Below, one piece after another: positions 29,993 through 41,290 of a stretch of DNA of 64,000 bases. The stretch lies in contig JAPJBO010001058.1 of assembly GCA_030068145.1 (NCBI GenBank), forward strand, positions 1 through 64,000, written 5' to 3'. The position numbers were made by a program, and so were the translations under genes. How positions within the stretch are numbered: the stretch's first letter is position 1; each line of letters begins with the position of its first letter. A model generated the notes under the pieces. It was not told the DNA's origin. It did no database searches and worked only from the letters and a program-made list of their open reading frames with translations. The stretch comes from Diplonema papillatum (taxonomy: Eukaryota > Euglenozoa > Diplonemea > Diplonemida > Diplonemidae).

Positions 29993-32900
29993 ATGATTCA
30001 AAGCATTCTGCCATTTTCGGTTCGAACAAGCAAGCAACACTGCAGTTCCCGCATCTTGCTCCGGGGCTTCCTGATTAGTGCTGGTAGTAGGCACTCACTT
30101 TTCGGAGGTGCTGCTCGACTTTGCGATTGGAAAACCCATAACACAGGCGGTGCGTTCGGAATTAGCAGCAACCAAGGCAGCGGCGTCAACATCGACAATG
30201 CTCAGGCTCAATCACGCGGGGGCTCAGTACACGCGGAGTTTGCTCGCAGCGACAGCCGCTCAAGTAGAGACACACTACCGCATCATGTGAGTATAGCTAG
30301 TCGTGTAACTCGCGGCGATATCGTCATTCGACAAAGCGCCAACCATTCCTTCAGAAGCGACGACCGAGTCAGTGTGAACCAATACATGTGTCATCGAAGC
30401 GGCGCACGTGGCGACGAACCCAAGCTGCAAAGTCATCCTTCTGTTCCCTCTCAAAATGACGGCAGCATGGCTACGAGACAACCCAGTCGCGCTGAGCTAT
30501 CTTCTCTTGACCGCAAGGGTCCCCCATCTGCAAACGCCGCCCCGCTAGTTGATGACCGAAATCGGAAAGCAACCAGTCAAACCAGCCATTCTGCAGGTCG
30601 TATGAGTCAAAACGGAAGTAGAAGAAGTTACGTAGAACGCAGACCTCTGCATGACAGTTATCCTGGAACTGAAAACAGTGGTTCAAGCCATTTCAAACTG
30701 AATACCAACGAGGGAATGCAGCCAATTGAACACTGTAGCAGTGCAAGCTATCAGCACCGGACACAACGCTTGAGTGAATCAAGTAAGAAATCACTCGACG
30801 GCAGTGAACACGTGAAAAGTCAAATCAGCCTCGGCCGCCTGAGCAGACAGCAACCAGCATCTGGAGAGGAAACGGAGCACTTAAGCCGTAAAAGCGAACA
30901 ATGCGATGGGCGGGGCAGCTTCGAAAGTTGTCGAGATGTCCCGCAACAGTCCGCTGTTGCGTTTCAAGCAGGAACGAGCGCAAGTCGTAAGCCGACACCA
31001 GATGATCGAAGTGCTTCCGAAATCGGCAAGGCAAGGCACCCTTGTGACCAGTTCCCTGTGTCGCAGAGAAGCCACACAAGTGCAACTGCTGAAATGCAGG
31101 ACCGCTATGACAGTCGACCGAGTAGTCATGAATCTAAGCAAACAGGCTGTCAGCTACAGCCGTCTGAACATGCAAGGAATACAAGCTGCAAAGACTTCAG
31201 CAGCTGCAAGAGTGGCAACCCGCAGGGTTCCACAAGCCATCCCCAGTTTCCCGACCACCCGTCATGCCAAGACCTAGGTGCAACCTCAACATGCGAATCA
31301 GATATCAACGAAGAACTACCCACTCGACAACGTGCTCGAACGAAGGATACCAGTCAGAGCAGCCGTGCTGCAAGTGGAAACGAAACTTTATCAAACAAGA
31401 CAGATCACCACAAACATGCGAGCAGCAACTTGAACAGTCAACTAGCAAGGCACACCAACTCTCAGGCTCGCGAAATCTTAGCGAGCGACGAGCGGCCATC
31501 CTCTACACAAGGGAGTTACGTGGGGGAAAGGCAGGTGGGTAAGTCCAGCAATCTAACCGAAGTCTTACACCACGTGAACCAGCCAGACAAGCCGTTTAGA
31601 CATGAAAGTACCACACCAAAGAGCGAACATCTAAGCTCTCCACCGCCATCGAACTGCGCAAGTGCCCCGCTGGTCGTCGAAAAGAACGAGCAGCCTTGGT
31701 CTGCAAGCCACGTGAGCGACCGCGAAAGGCAGCGGCGGATGTCATGCGGCGGCGAGGTGCTAGCAGAGCAATCGAGCGTGACCAGCCACCAGCCACTGGT
31801 CGTGCATGGGAGCCATACAGGTCGGCATCCGATTGCTGATGTTGTCAGTGTACGAACGAGTCAAATAAGTGCGCGAGATCGGCGTCACAGTGGCAGTCAC
31901 CATGCATACGACCAGGTATCAGAAAGGCGGTCAAGCCATGCGAGCGACCGGTCACACAGGAGTATCAAACTTAGAGAGGTCAGGCGCACGAGCCATGCAA
32001 GCGGCCAGCTGTTGACGGAACATGAAAGCCGGCCAGGCAATGCGCCTTTGTCCGAACACGTGAGTCATGCGAGCGAACCTCCACCTCAGTCCGCGCCACT
32101 GGAACCCCGTGCAAGCGGCCAGCCGGAAATGGAGCATAGCAGTCGTGCAGGAACTGAACGTTTCAGTCAGGAAAGTGGCTACAAATCCGACAACGGAGAA
32201 GATGCTGGTATCGTGACTGAGCAGAACAGCCGAAGCAATCAGCCACAGGATGAACACCAGAATCAAGTAAGCAACCTACCATTTACAAACCAAAAATGTG
32301 CAAGCGAACTATCGATTGATCGATTGAGCCGAGCCGATAGCCGCATCATCGAAGAACACCAGAACCAAGTAAGCAACCTACCGTCTCCAAACCAAAAAGA
32401 TGCAAGCGAACTATCGATTGATCGATTGAGCCGTGCCGGTAGCCGCATCATCGAAGAACCCCAAGCTGAGCATGGCAGCCATTTGAGCAACCAGAAACTA
32501 GGAAGCCAGGTTGGTGACCGATCTCACTCTAGTCACACCAACAGTCACTTGACCAAACATGCGAGCGAGCCGCCAGCAAAGCACTCAAGCTACGCCAGCC
32601 ATCAGACTGATACTGCTAGTAGCCATGCTAGCGGCTCACCAGAAGCTGAGTTGATCCAACTAAACAGCCGGAAATCCGCGGTAACCCAAAAAAGTGAAAG
32701 TAGTAGCCACGAGCCAGCGAGGCAGTTAAGCCATGCAAGCCACCAGACTCTCAATGCCAGCAAGAGCCCTGCAAGCGACTCACTGCTACAAGATGAGCCG
32801 AGTATTCAAAGCAAGCAGAAGTTGCCGAGTGTGAGTCACCCTGACAGCCACTTGACCGAGCGGTCGAGTCATTCGAGTGACCGGCCATACGAACCATCAG

Positions 32901-35728
32901 CACACCACTCAAGCCATGCGAATAATGAGACATTGTCCGCCAACCAGAGCCATGCGAGCCAGTCACAATCAGAACACCGTGAGAGTGAGCCGGTATGCCG
33001 AGACGATCCTGGAAGCGAAGAGTTGCCGGAACAGCGATCCAATGTGAACGTCCAGTCGTTAATGGAGGGCCAAATCCTCGCAAATGCGCAGCCCCTTACT
33101 CATGATCAAGTTTTTTCCGATTGCGAGAGTCGCGCGAGCACCCAACTTTTGAGAGAAGACAGTAATATGCCAGGGTTTCCCGAACGACAGTCAGATCAGT
33201 CAAGCAACCGGACAACGTCCGAGCATCCTGATCTTGCACCAGTCCAACACGTAGCCGAGCATGCAAGGAAGGAGTCTAAGCAGCTACCGGCGGGCCATCA
33301 CAGCCGCGCGAACAGTGACCGTTCGAGTCACGACACAGAGTCCGCACGAAGTGTAGGTATCGCGCAGGAATGTGGAATTCGCAGTGTACCCCAAAGCCAC
33401 GTCGGTGCAAGCTCGTCGGGTGAGCGACCCGACTCCGCGGAGATTGAAAGCAGCAAGTCTTCAGTCGCCAGCCAGAAAAGCGCTCAGCAACTTGCTAGCG
33501 TAAGAAGTCGTAGGCAACTCCGCAGCGAAACGAGTACTAAGCAGCTCTCTTCCCGCGGTAGCCACGGCGACAGCGGACCTGAAAAGCTCAGCCAGCCTCT
33601 GGAGAATCCTGGAAAAGATGCCATGTTCAGACCAACGAGCGCTAGCTCTTTGGGTAGCCCAAGCGAGCATCGTGGTGAAGAAGCCGCCCAAGACACCAAC
33701 GAGGTTCAAGTTGACGATGTCATTTCTCCGGTGCGGAATAGTGTCAGTCAATCAGATAGGGAAGAGCGAAGCAGCACGATGGATGGTAGCGATGCGCATA
33801 ACGGAAGACGGTCGAGCAAAGTCAGCCGGGGCAGTGTATCGGCTTCAGAGAAAATCAGCCGGCCCAGTGCAAAAACCGTATCCTGCACAAGTCGGACCAG
33901 CGTAACAGAAACAGTTGCAGATGCTGCTGCCGGAGGTACCGCCCTGTCAGGTATGCTTGCTGAATCTAGCATTTTGGCTGCAAGTCTATGGTTGATCGTT
34001 TCTCTCACTTTTTTGTTACCGGCCGTAGGATAGAACTGACTGGACAACAAACCAACAACTGCAGATCCGCTTGCCCCTGCCGGCTTGTCCGTTGATCGGT
34101 CTCAGCAATCAGCCGGAACTCCAGGACGAAATACAGTGGCAGCAGATGACAGTATGTCAGAAGAGCTTCCTCCTAATGAGCTCAGCGGAGAAAAGCCGAT
34201 CAAGACGCACGTTACCATGTCAGATGGCTCAGAAGGCAGCATGCACGAGAAGGAAGCGCTTCCACAAACTCAGAGTTTGTCCGACGTAACTGAGTCCGAC
34301 GATCCAGGATTCCCTACCGCTATCAAAACGGAACCCGGGACCTCTCCTGCGGAAGTCGTGGCTAAAGAACAGAGTGCACACGTGGATCATGCTGAAGACC
34401 GCAGCGAATCCAAGGCGTTGCGCACTTCGTCGCAACCTTTGACAGTAAATGTCGCGGCGAGATCTCGTAGCTCTGATGATTCTGTCATCATGCTCAAACA
34501 GGCTGTGCCGGGCTCTGAAGAGGTGCGCGCTCAGCCCAACCAAGATGGCAACAATACAGCCGGCGATTTTCTTTCATCTTCAGCCGATTTGAACACGGAT
34601 GGTGAACGGCCATCGGACAGTTTAAGGGAGCAGACGAGCCATGCCACACAGTTGAACATGCCTGCACCCGTGCTCTCTCGAAAAAGCAGCAATGCATCGA
34701 CGCACTCCGCGAAAACAGCCTCTCTTGCGAGCAGAGGAGAGCACTCCAACACCGCAAAACATCTTCCACCCGAAGCACGTGCAATGTTGGATCCTCTTGC
34801 AGATGCCGAGACCTTGACTCAGCAAGAAAGTGTGGATTCGCTTGTTCGAAAGCCGTTGGTAGTAAGTCCTCAGGAGTCTGCCGAGTGTAAAACGACTTCA
34901 TCTGAACACAAGTCCGAAACTGAATCACAAGTTGATGGACACACCGAGAGCGCACAAGCCCAGGAAGCTGGCAGTTCACCTCAAGCAGGACAAGACAACC
35001 CACAACCGTCAGTAGTTTCCACGCACAGTGCACCTCCAGAAGAAGGAATTCGTACAAGTGATGCTCCTTCCACACCTCAGGCCCCCGGCAAGGGCGATGG
35101 GGATGCTTTGAACATCTTGGCACAAGGTCAGAATTCAAACGACGAACGCCCACCACACCATCTAGACCCACAGCCACGCTCGTCTTCCCCACCGCAGCTT
35201 CCTCAGTCTCAATCATCGTTTCCTTGGCAGCAATCAAGTCAACCTGTGTTGTCGCAGTGCGTCAGTAAAGCTTCCAATGATGGCATAAGCGGCGGCTCCC
35301 AGTTATCTCAACCCCTGGTACGTATTAGTCCACACTCGACTACACAACGAAGCAATACATCTTCTCAGGCTCCTGGACCATGCAGCCGAGAAAGTGTCCC
35401 GCTTGAACCTCCAAGCACTAGCAGTACAATCTCACAAGTTCAGAGCAGCTTGCACTCGCATCAATCGGCTGTACCATTTGTGCTGCAACATGTGAGCCGA
35501 ACACCGCCATCTCCGCCTGTGGATCATGAGCTAAGCCGCTCATCAATCAAGCACTTCGAGGACCCATCAGGAAATGATCGACAAAGCATGACGCCATCCC
35601 GTGCCTCTGACTCAATCCCCGGCTTTCCTGAGCTCCAATATGGCAGCCCACCGAATCTTCAGACAGAATTGCCCTTGCACGCTCCTGCCACTGAAGATGA
35701 GCCCGCCGAATCCGAAAATGGTGCGTGA
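29993..35728 (+). CDS. Giant Ser/His/Gln-rich low-complexity protein, two exons (about 1,873 aa)
   Basis: Exon 1 is 29993-33950 and exon 2 is 34065-35728. They join at a 114-bp intron (CAG|GTATGC ... CTGCAG|ATC) that keeps the frame (G+AT). Exon 2's open frame has no usable ATG of its own near its start, which supports the join. The protein is dominated by Ser, His, Gln, Glu and Arg, with many SHAS, SSHASDRS and ASHQT motifs. A 34-residue direct repeat lies at about 32251-32457 (HQNQVSNLP ... SRIIEE, twice). Exon 2 is richer in Pro/Ser/Gln and acidic residues. No folded domain is apparent. The start is uncertain because the N-terminus is poorly defined and an upstream exon is possible. Reading through the intron gives a hydrophobic C-terminus ending at 34033. 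Confidence 0.78.
33951..34064 (+). other. Intron of the Ser-rich gene
   Basis: It starts GTATGCTTGC and ends CAACTGCAG, 114 bp. The donor matches the GTATG donors of the channel and Ala-rich genes. Retention would add 27 residues, including ILAASLWLIVSLTFLLP, before a stop. Confidence 0.75.
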
Positions 35729-36916
35729 CCCTACCTAATTGTACACTCGGGGCTCGGACCATCTGTGCCATTTGTATTCATCGTTTTGACCAATGTTCAG
35801 TATCCATTTCCTGTAGACACGTGGCACGATCAAGCCAGTTTCTTCGTTGCAGTTCATTTTTGTTTCCCGCCAGCAGCAGAGCATAAGCCGGTGCCACCAG
35901 AGTGTCACACCTTTCGTCACCACCCACGTATGCGCGCATGCAAACAAGACGAAAATAAAAAGTACGGGATCATCTGAAACACAAATACTGCACGTTTTAC
36001 GGGATCGTCAGAATATTAGAGGAGTCGAAAGACACCAGACTGTCCCTCAACCTCTAATTGTCCTTAGGAATCGGAATAGGAAAAACAAGAACATATGTAA
36101 AACTATGTTTCGTACCGTTCCAACTGCAGCTAGTATGTGCCGCGGTACTTTGCAGAAGAGCACAGCTTCTTGTGCTGTGCAAAGAAGATTCGTAGTCATC
36201 GGCCAAGACGAAGAAGAGTATATGCGCGACGTTCGGGGAGTGCCTGAATACGCAGAGGTGTGTTTTTGTGACTTTTCTCGTGTACGTTCAGAACTGAGCT
36301 TGAGCAAATTATTGTGTAATGATTCTGAAATCTAAGAGCTGCACCAAAGCAACACAGCCCAACAGCGACACCATGCACTGCAGCCAGTGCCGCTTCTGAT
36401 AAAAAAGTTTGCGCCTGCACCAGGCAGAGGGTTGTGGGAAGGGAAAAACAACTGAGATATGTTCACTTCACGCGTGTGTTCTCTTTGAAAACGATTATCA
36501 GACTCCACCCACAGAGATTCTACAACGAACGAATAAAAGGCAACAAGTACACATACGATGCGCCGAACACAGGCTTTGAGGCTAACTCAGCACATGTTGA
36601 ATTGTATGCTTTCATAATGGAGTGTCAGGCTGATGAAAGAACAGTGAAAAACATAATTAGCCCAAGATCAAAAGTGTTGGGTAGGCACAAGAAGAGAACA
36701 ACTACAACTGGGAGTCCAAGAAGCGAACGAGTCTTAGACAACTGGCCCTCTCAAGTTCGTTGTGTCACAGATCTCGCCCGACCACATGAACCCACAGCGG
36801 TCCACGTTTTGTCTTCAGTAGGCGCATTTGTATTAATTTAACACAGGTTTGAAGCCGCAGAACGGAACTACGGATCAGCGCACCACAAACGACAATTCGA
36901 TAAATCTACTGACGGG
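35729..36916. other. Intergenic region
   Basis: No supported gene. AAATAAAAAG at about 35952-35961 could be the polyadenylation region of the Ser-rich gene. The open frame at 36434-36841 has no domain, repeat or compositional support. Confidence 0.45.
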
Positions 36917-37675
36917 ATGCCAGAGTACAAAGTGAGAACGCCAACGCGAACCCTCGCCGAACGCTACATTCCTCCACGCGGCACGGAAGTAATTGTGCAG
37001 CGCTACGAAGACAAGAGTATTCTAGGCTGGAATGACGATGGTCTCGAAAACCGTGGAGTGTTTGTAAGTGTGAGCGTGCATGCTGCGGGAACGAAAGCTC
37101 TGTATCGCAGTTTTTGGCGGTTGGTGCACAAGCTTCCTGTTGAATACCGTCCTCGCTTGGCTCGTTATTTGCGCGATGGCTTCAAGCGCGGAAAAATGGT
37201 GAAAGACCACCGGAAGTCAATCAAAATGCTGCAGTCTGGTAAGCAGATTCTTTTGCGATATGTGGACGTGCTGGCAAGGTTTGAGACACAGCGGTATTTG
37301 CACGATCCAGTGGCCCGCTTCCGCCATTTTGAAGCAGAAGAATTTGAGAGGATGGTTGACGATCTCGATTTCTATCCCTACTCTTGTCATACCAATGAGC
37401 TGAAGGCCGTGAAGGACATTGGCTTTCACAAGGTGTACAAGAAGCAGTTGCACGTAGGGTCACCAGGGCCGAAACTCCCGAATACTGGACTCGGTCGGAA
37501 TGTTACTCGCACATTCTGTCAACCTCGCCCCCGATCGCCCCTTCTCCTCAAGTCTCATGGAAGACCCCTGGTTTACCTTGGGCACTCGAATCGCGCGTCC
37601 CACTGGTTGAAAGTGCACAATCGCAAAAATCACCACCAGCCAAACGACGAATTTTGCACGCTATATGGTGACTAA
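36917..37675 (+). CDS. LYR-motif (Complex1_LYR-like) protein (252 aa)
   Basis: The ATG at 36917 follows a stop-rich leader. Residues about 58-120 match the LYR family: ALYRSFWRLV, then LARYLRDGFKRGK (the family's R-x-x-x-x-x-F segment), then a third helix SIKMLQSGKQILLRY. Family members are small helical proteins that bind acyl carrier protein and serve mitochondrial Fe-S cluster or respiratory-complex assembly. At 252 residues it is two to three times the usual length. It has a 57-residue N-terminal extension and a 130-residue His/Arg/Pro-rich C-terminal part without recognised domains. No clear mitochondrial presequence is visible. A GTAAGT near 37062 makes a short intron conceivable. Confidence 0.85.
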   Translation: MPEYKVRTPTRTLAERYIPPRGTEVIVQRYEDKSILGWNDDGLENRGVFVSVSVHAAGTKALYRSFWRLVHKLPVEYRPRLARYLRDGFKRGKMVKDHRKSIKMLQSGKQILLRYVDVLARFETQRYLHDPVARFRHFEAEEFERMVDDLDFYPYSCHTNELKAVKDIGFHKVYKKQLHVGSPGPKLPNTGLGRNVTRTFCQPRPRSPLLLKSHGRPLVYLGHSNRASHWLKVHNRKNHHQPNDEFCTLYGD

Positions 37676-37911
37676 AGAGAGGCTTTCTACAACCGGACCT
37701 TGTCTCTACAACAGGGCCTCTTCTGTTCTCAGTTTCAACCCTTTCTACCCCTTCTGCTTGCTTGACCGTCGTACCGAGAAAAGAATACCACCTGAATGGT
37801 GTGGCCGTACAATGGATCCTGTTGACTTGATACTAAGCATTCTGCAACACCATGCATTTATCGTCCGAGTGCACAGTTTGGTTCGGGTTGAAAAAACTGC
37901 AAGCTGATAAG

Positions 37912-39132
37912 ATGTACCGTTCAACATCGCCGAGGATGTACACTGACCGAATCATTGCAGAAGCAAAGGCTCATGATGCTGCACTGTTAGCTGAGGCCGA
38001 ATCTGCTGCAAGTAGAAACGCAAGTGCCATGGCTTCTGCAGAGGCGCTGCGAGCTCGTGAGTTCGGGACTTTGAGTGCAACTGAGGCGGTCGCAGCTCAA
38101 GAGGCATTGCGACAAGCTGAAACGGAGGCTGCCCTTTCGCAATCTTACTCTCATGCATCCTTAGCGGACAGTATGAAAGCACGGGACCTCGGAATAGCTG
38201 CTTCTATCGATGCACAAAGAGCTGCGAGTGGTGAGTATACAGGCACCCACCTCGCTTTGCATGCTGCTGGTGCCGAGCGCCTTTCTGGGATTGAATCAGC
38301 CGTCGCGTCGCACGCAGATCTTCGCTCAGTCTATTCGCCAACGTACTACCATCATCACTTAGACCGACTCGGCTCCAGTGTTGCTCGGGGTCGAGCCATT
38401 GGGCTGTCTACTGAAGCGATTACGCTCAGAGCTGGTGCCGAAAGTGCATACTCTGATGCAGCCCTCTCGCGAAGTCAGGCTAATAAGGCCTACATGGATG
38501 CCGCAACATCTGCAGCTCTCGCAGCGCAGTCTCAAACATCTGCGCTTGAATCTGCGCGTGCTTCCGAACTCTCACGTCACGAGTCCTTTCACCGCGAGTC
38601 ATCCGCGAGACGAGCACGCGTGGCAGCCGATGTTTCAGCTTCGACGGCAGCAGAAGCTGAAAGAGACGCCATGTTGGCAGCAGAAGCTGCATCTCAACAG
38701 CGTGCACTGGTATGTCGGCATATAGGGGCAGGGCTTAGGTGGACACACACAAACCCGACTGGCAAAATAAACTCTTTGTGCCGGATAAAAAGAAAACACA
38801 TCAGCATTTTCTGTTGTATGACCCCCATAGCGGGATCCGAACGAAGGAAAACCCGGGTCCAACTCTACACGTTCGTACACCCACACACACTCACGTGTCC
38901 ACAGTCCGATGTGTGCGCTGGACAAGCAGATATCGATGCGAAACTCGCAGCTAATTACGAGCTCGCAGTTCAAAAACGAGCTCTGTCCGGTTCCATCTCG
39001 ACATCATTGTCACCGAGAAGCTATCACTACGGCACTGGTTCTCCGCTTGGTGGAAGTCCCTACCGTGGAAGCCCGTATCGCTCCCCTTTGAAGTCGCCAT
39101 ACGGAAGTCCTCATAGAACGCTGCTCTACTGA
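37912..39132 (+). CDS. Ala-rich helical protein with SPYRSP tail, two exons (341 aa)
   Basis: The ATG at 37912 (MYRSTSPRMYTDR) is preferred over the one 60 bp upstream. Exon 1 is 37912-38709 and exon 2 is 38905-39132. The 195-bp intron (CTG|GTATGT ... CCACAG|TCC) splits between codons, and its read-through sequence (Cys/His/Thr mix) breaks the Ala/Ser/Glu-rich helical pattern that resumes in exon 2. Residues 1-280 are helical, rich in Ala, Ser, Glu and Arg with Tyr spacing. The C-terminal 45 residues are Ser/Pro/Tyr repeats (GSPYRGSPYRSP), resembling head or tail domains of cytoskeletal filament proteins. Function unknown; a structural role is inference. Confidence 0.82.
   Translation: MYRSTSPRMYTDRIIAEAKAHDAALLAEAESAASRNASAMASAEALRAREFGTLSATEAVAAQEALRQAETEAALSQSYSHASLADSMKARDLGIAASIDAQRAASGEYTGTHLALHAAGAERLSGIESAVASHADLRSVYSPTYYHHHLDRLGSSVARGRAIGLSTEAITLRAGAESAYSDAALSRSQANKAYMDAATSAALAAQSQTSALESARASELSRHESFHRESSARRARVAADVSASTAAEAERDAMLAAEAASQQRALVCRHIGAGLRWTHTNPTGKINSLCRIKRKHISIFCCMTPIAGSERRKTRVQLYTFVHPHTLTCPQSDVCAGQADIDAKLAANYELAVQKRALSGSISTSLSPRSYHYGTGSPLGGSPYRGSPYRSPLKSPYGSPHRTLLY
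38710..38904 (+). other. In-frame intron with CA-rich 3' end
   Basis: Donor GTATGTC; acceptor region CACCCACACACACTCAC followed by GTGTCCACAG. The length of 195 bp is a multiple of three with no in-frame stop, so retention would add 65 residues. Its 3' part resembles channel intron 1. Confidence 0.75.
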
Positions 39133-39616
39133 ACATACGAAGTCCTTGCGGCACGCAAATTCAAGGATGGAAGATTGTCCCAACAGGCGATGATGACCGC
39201 TGCAAGGGCATCGTTACGAAACACGCCATATTTCTCTTTCCCGACGGAAGTTCGGAGTTGAAAAACCTTGGGCTTTGGCACCGGTATAATTGTCCTAGTA
39301 GCGTCAGCTGGAAAGGGGCAAGTGTCTAGTTTGTATTGTACTTTCGACTTTTTCAGGCAACAACTGGCAAGACGACAACACCGAAGTTTTCATTCTTGGT
39401 TGACACTTGACTATTACTGTACCTTTTGGTTCACGTTCCTGATTTAGTCTTCGCTTTTTCGCTTTTTCAGACGTATGTAGAGTAGTAAATGCCAAGTTGC
39501 GAGCAAAAGCTGCCTAGGACGAGCATCCAGCACATAGGCGGTTCTTGCAGTGGGGCTTAGTCACCCTGCTTATATGTATGAGTCTTAGTAGCGAAGTTGG
39601 ACTGCAACGACCACAC
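39133..39616. other. Intergenic region
   Basis: 3' flank of the Ala-rich gene. I see no gene or repeat. Confidence 0.45.
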
Positions 39617-39697
39617 TAAGGATGGCAAAGAAAAGCCTGCTTCGGATGAAAACAAACAGCCACAAAGGATGGCAAAGAGAAGCCTGCTTCGGATTAA
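39617..39697 (+). repeat. Short direct repeat beside the MITE
   Basis: Two copies of an approximately 34-bp sequence (AAGGATGGCAAAGA(A/G)AAGCCTGCTTCGGAT) start near 39617 and 39664, just outside the MITE and separated by AAACAAACAGCCAC. Confidence 0.7.
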
Positions 39698-39719
39698 CAC
39701 CCCCCCCCACCCCATAGGG

Positions 39720-40153
39720 CAGTGCTGTTATCAAACGTTTGCAAACGTACGTTTGACAACATTAATCAAACGCAAACGTTTGACAAACGTGCAAACGTGG
39801 CGTTTGCCAATCGATGGACCGGGACTGTACACAGTACACGACCCTTGATAGCACTTGTCCATGGCTGCAGGCGGACACGACAAATAAGGGAACAAGACAT
39901 CTTTCTGGTTCTCCTTGGGTGTGCACAGGGAGATACAGGGAGATACTAGCCTTCAGCAAGTGTTTCCTCCCACTTTCTGGGGCATGAAGATCCTGCCCTT
40001 GTGGCTCGAGTGTTCACAAGCCGACCCCACACTCGGATCCCCACTGCAGGCGCAGCCAGCGCCTCACTCACGTTTGATACACGTTTGACATAAATTTTGC
40101 AAACGCAAACGTTTGTCAAACGTTCAAACGTTCAACGTTTGCCATGATCTCTG
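39720..40153. mobile_element. Non-autonomous hAT MITE (434 bp)
   Basis: The element is flanked by a perfect 8-bp direct repeat, CCATAGGG, at 39712-39719 and 40154-40161. Its ends are imperfect terminal inverted repeats beginning CAGTGCTG and (as complement) CAGAGATC, both leading into CAAACG. The two subterminal regions (39733-39811 and 40070-40144) are packed with CAAACGTTTG-type palindromic hexamer repeats, typical of transposase-binding arrays. An 8-bp target duplication with CAG-starting ends is diagnostic of hAT. The interior carries no protein, so it depends on a transposase elsewhere. Confidence 0.88.
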
Positions 40154-40912
40154 CCATAGGGCGTCAATCTATAGCAAAAAAGCGTCACAAAGGGTCATAT
40201 TTTTTCTTAGGGGATTAGGGAGTCCCCATGGAACCATGGCAGTAGGAATGAAGCTGAACCATGAAAAAAACAGAAACTGGGTGGATATCTGAGTAGCACG
40301 AGACACAGAAGCACACTAAATGCCATGATTTCAAAAACTGTCCCAAGCCTGCCACCGTGTTGCAACGCACCTGTTGGTGACAACGTAAAGCGCTGAGAGC
40401 TGTTACAATAGTCGAAACTGCTGTCGAAATGCCGAGAAGGGAAGCTCAGCTCTTTCTTGTACGCCGGAGCGGGTATTGTTCCGAGTGCGACGCTTCGTTG
40501 ACGCTGGTATTTCGTGACGAGGAGTGGCCCTTATTTTTATGATAAGGTTGCCCAACAAGAGCGTCTCGAAGTGCATCCACACGAACATTCTCACGCTCGC
40601 ACCATAGACAGTTCTGATGCGACGACGACGAGTACGAGTGCCAGGAGTTTGTCCTCTTTTTGATGGAATTGCGAGAATGGTGGCTCGCACGGGTCACTCT
40701 CATTCTCACGCTCGTCTTCACTTTCGCTCTCATTCGCAAGAGTTCGAGCCAACACTCGGCCCCACTTGAGGCGAGGCGTACACTCGTTATCCAGTCGCGT
40801 CTTGTTTTCTCTCTTTTGGAGGTTAACACGCATGGATTGACAAATTCCTTTTCAGAAGTTGTTGAATTTGCCCATTTTTTTTCGGTACAATTCCCTTATA
40901 TCCCAACACTTG

Positions 40913-40988
40913 AAATTTTGTTCCCTTATATCCCAATGGGATTGCCTTGGGCAAGGCAATCCCATTGGGATATAAGAGAACAAAATTT
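40913..40988. repeat. 76-nt near-perfect palindrome
   Basis: Arms 40913-40949 and 40952-40988 are 37 nt each with one mismatch, separated by GG. The arm core TTGTTCCCTTATATCCCAAT recurs as two direct copies at 42327-42386, and a degenerate copy lies at about 40890. It would form a strong hairpin or cruciform and may be a foldback element. Confidence 0.85.
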
Positions 40989-40997
40989 GTTGACCAC

Positions 40998-41290
40998 AGA
41001 ACCTGGCCAGACCAGTCAGTCCGACCAGCCTGGACAGACCAGAGGACAGCCTGACCAGACCAGTCAGTCCGACCAGCCCGGACTGACCAGACAGCCCAAC
41101 CAGCCTGGACAAACCAGACAGCCTGGACAGCCTGACCAGACCAGTCAATCCGACCAGCCCGGACTGACCAGACAGCCCGGACAGCCTGGACAGACCAGAC
41201 AGTCCGACAAGCCTGGCAGGCTGGAGGCAGGAGCCTGACCAGTCAAGTCCGGCTGACCCAGAGTCCGACCAGCCTGGACTGCCTGACCAG
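40998..41290 (+). repeat. GACCAG/CCTGGACAG minisatellite
   Basis: Imperfect tandem units of about 10-20 bp built from GACCAG, CAGTCCGACCAG and CCTGGACAG. It creates artificial Gln/Pro/Gly frames on both strands. Confidence 0.8.

Noticed and set aside
33951-34033. Transmembrane anchor as the normal C-terminus of the Ser-rich protein
   Set aside because: The segment lies within a well-formed GTATG...GCAG intron, and splicing joins two long compatible frames.
36434-36841. 135-codon + strand ORF
   Set aside because: No start context, composition or motif distinguishes it from chance; intergenic by default.
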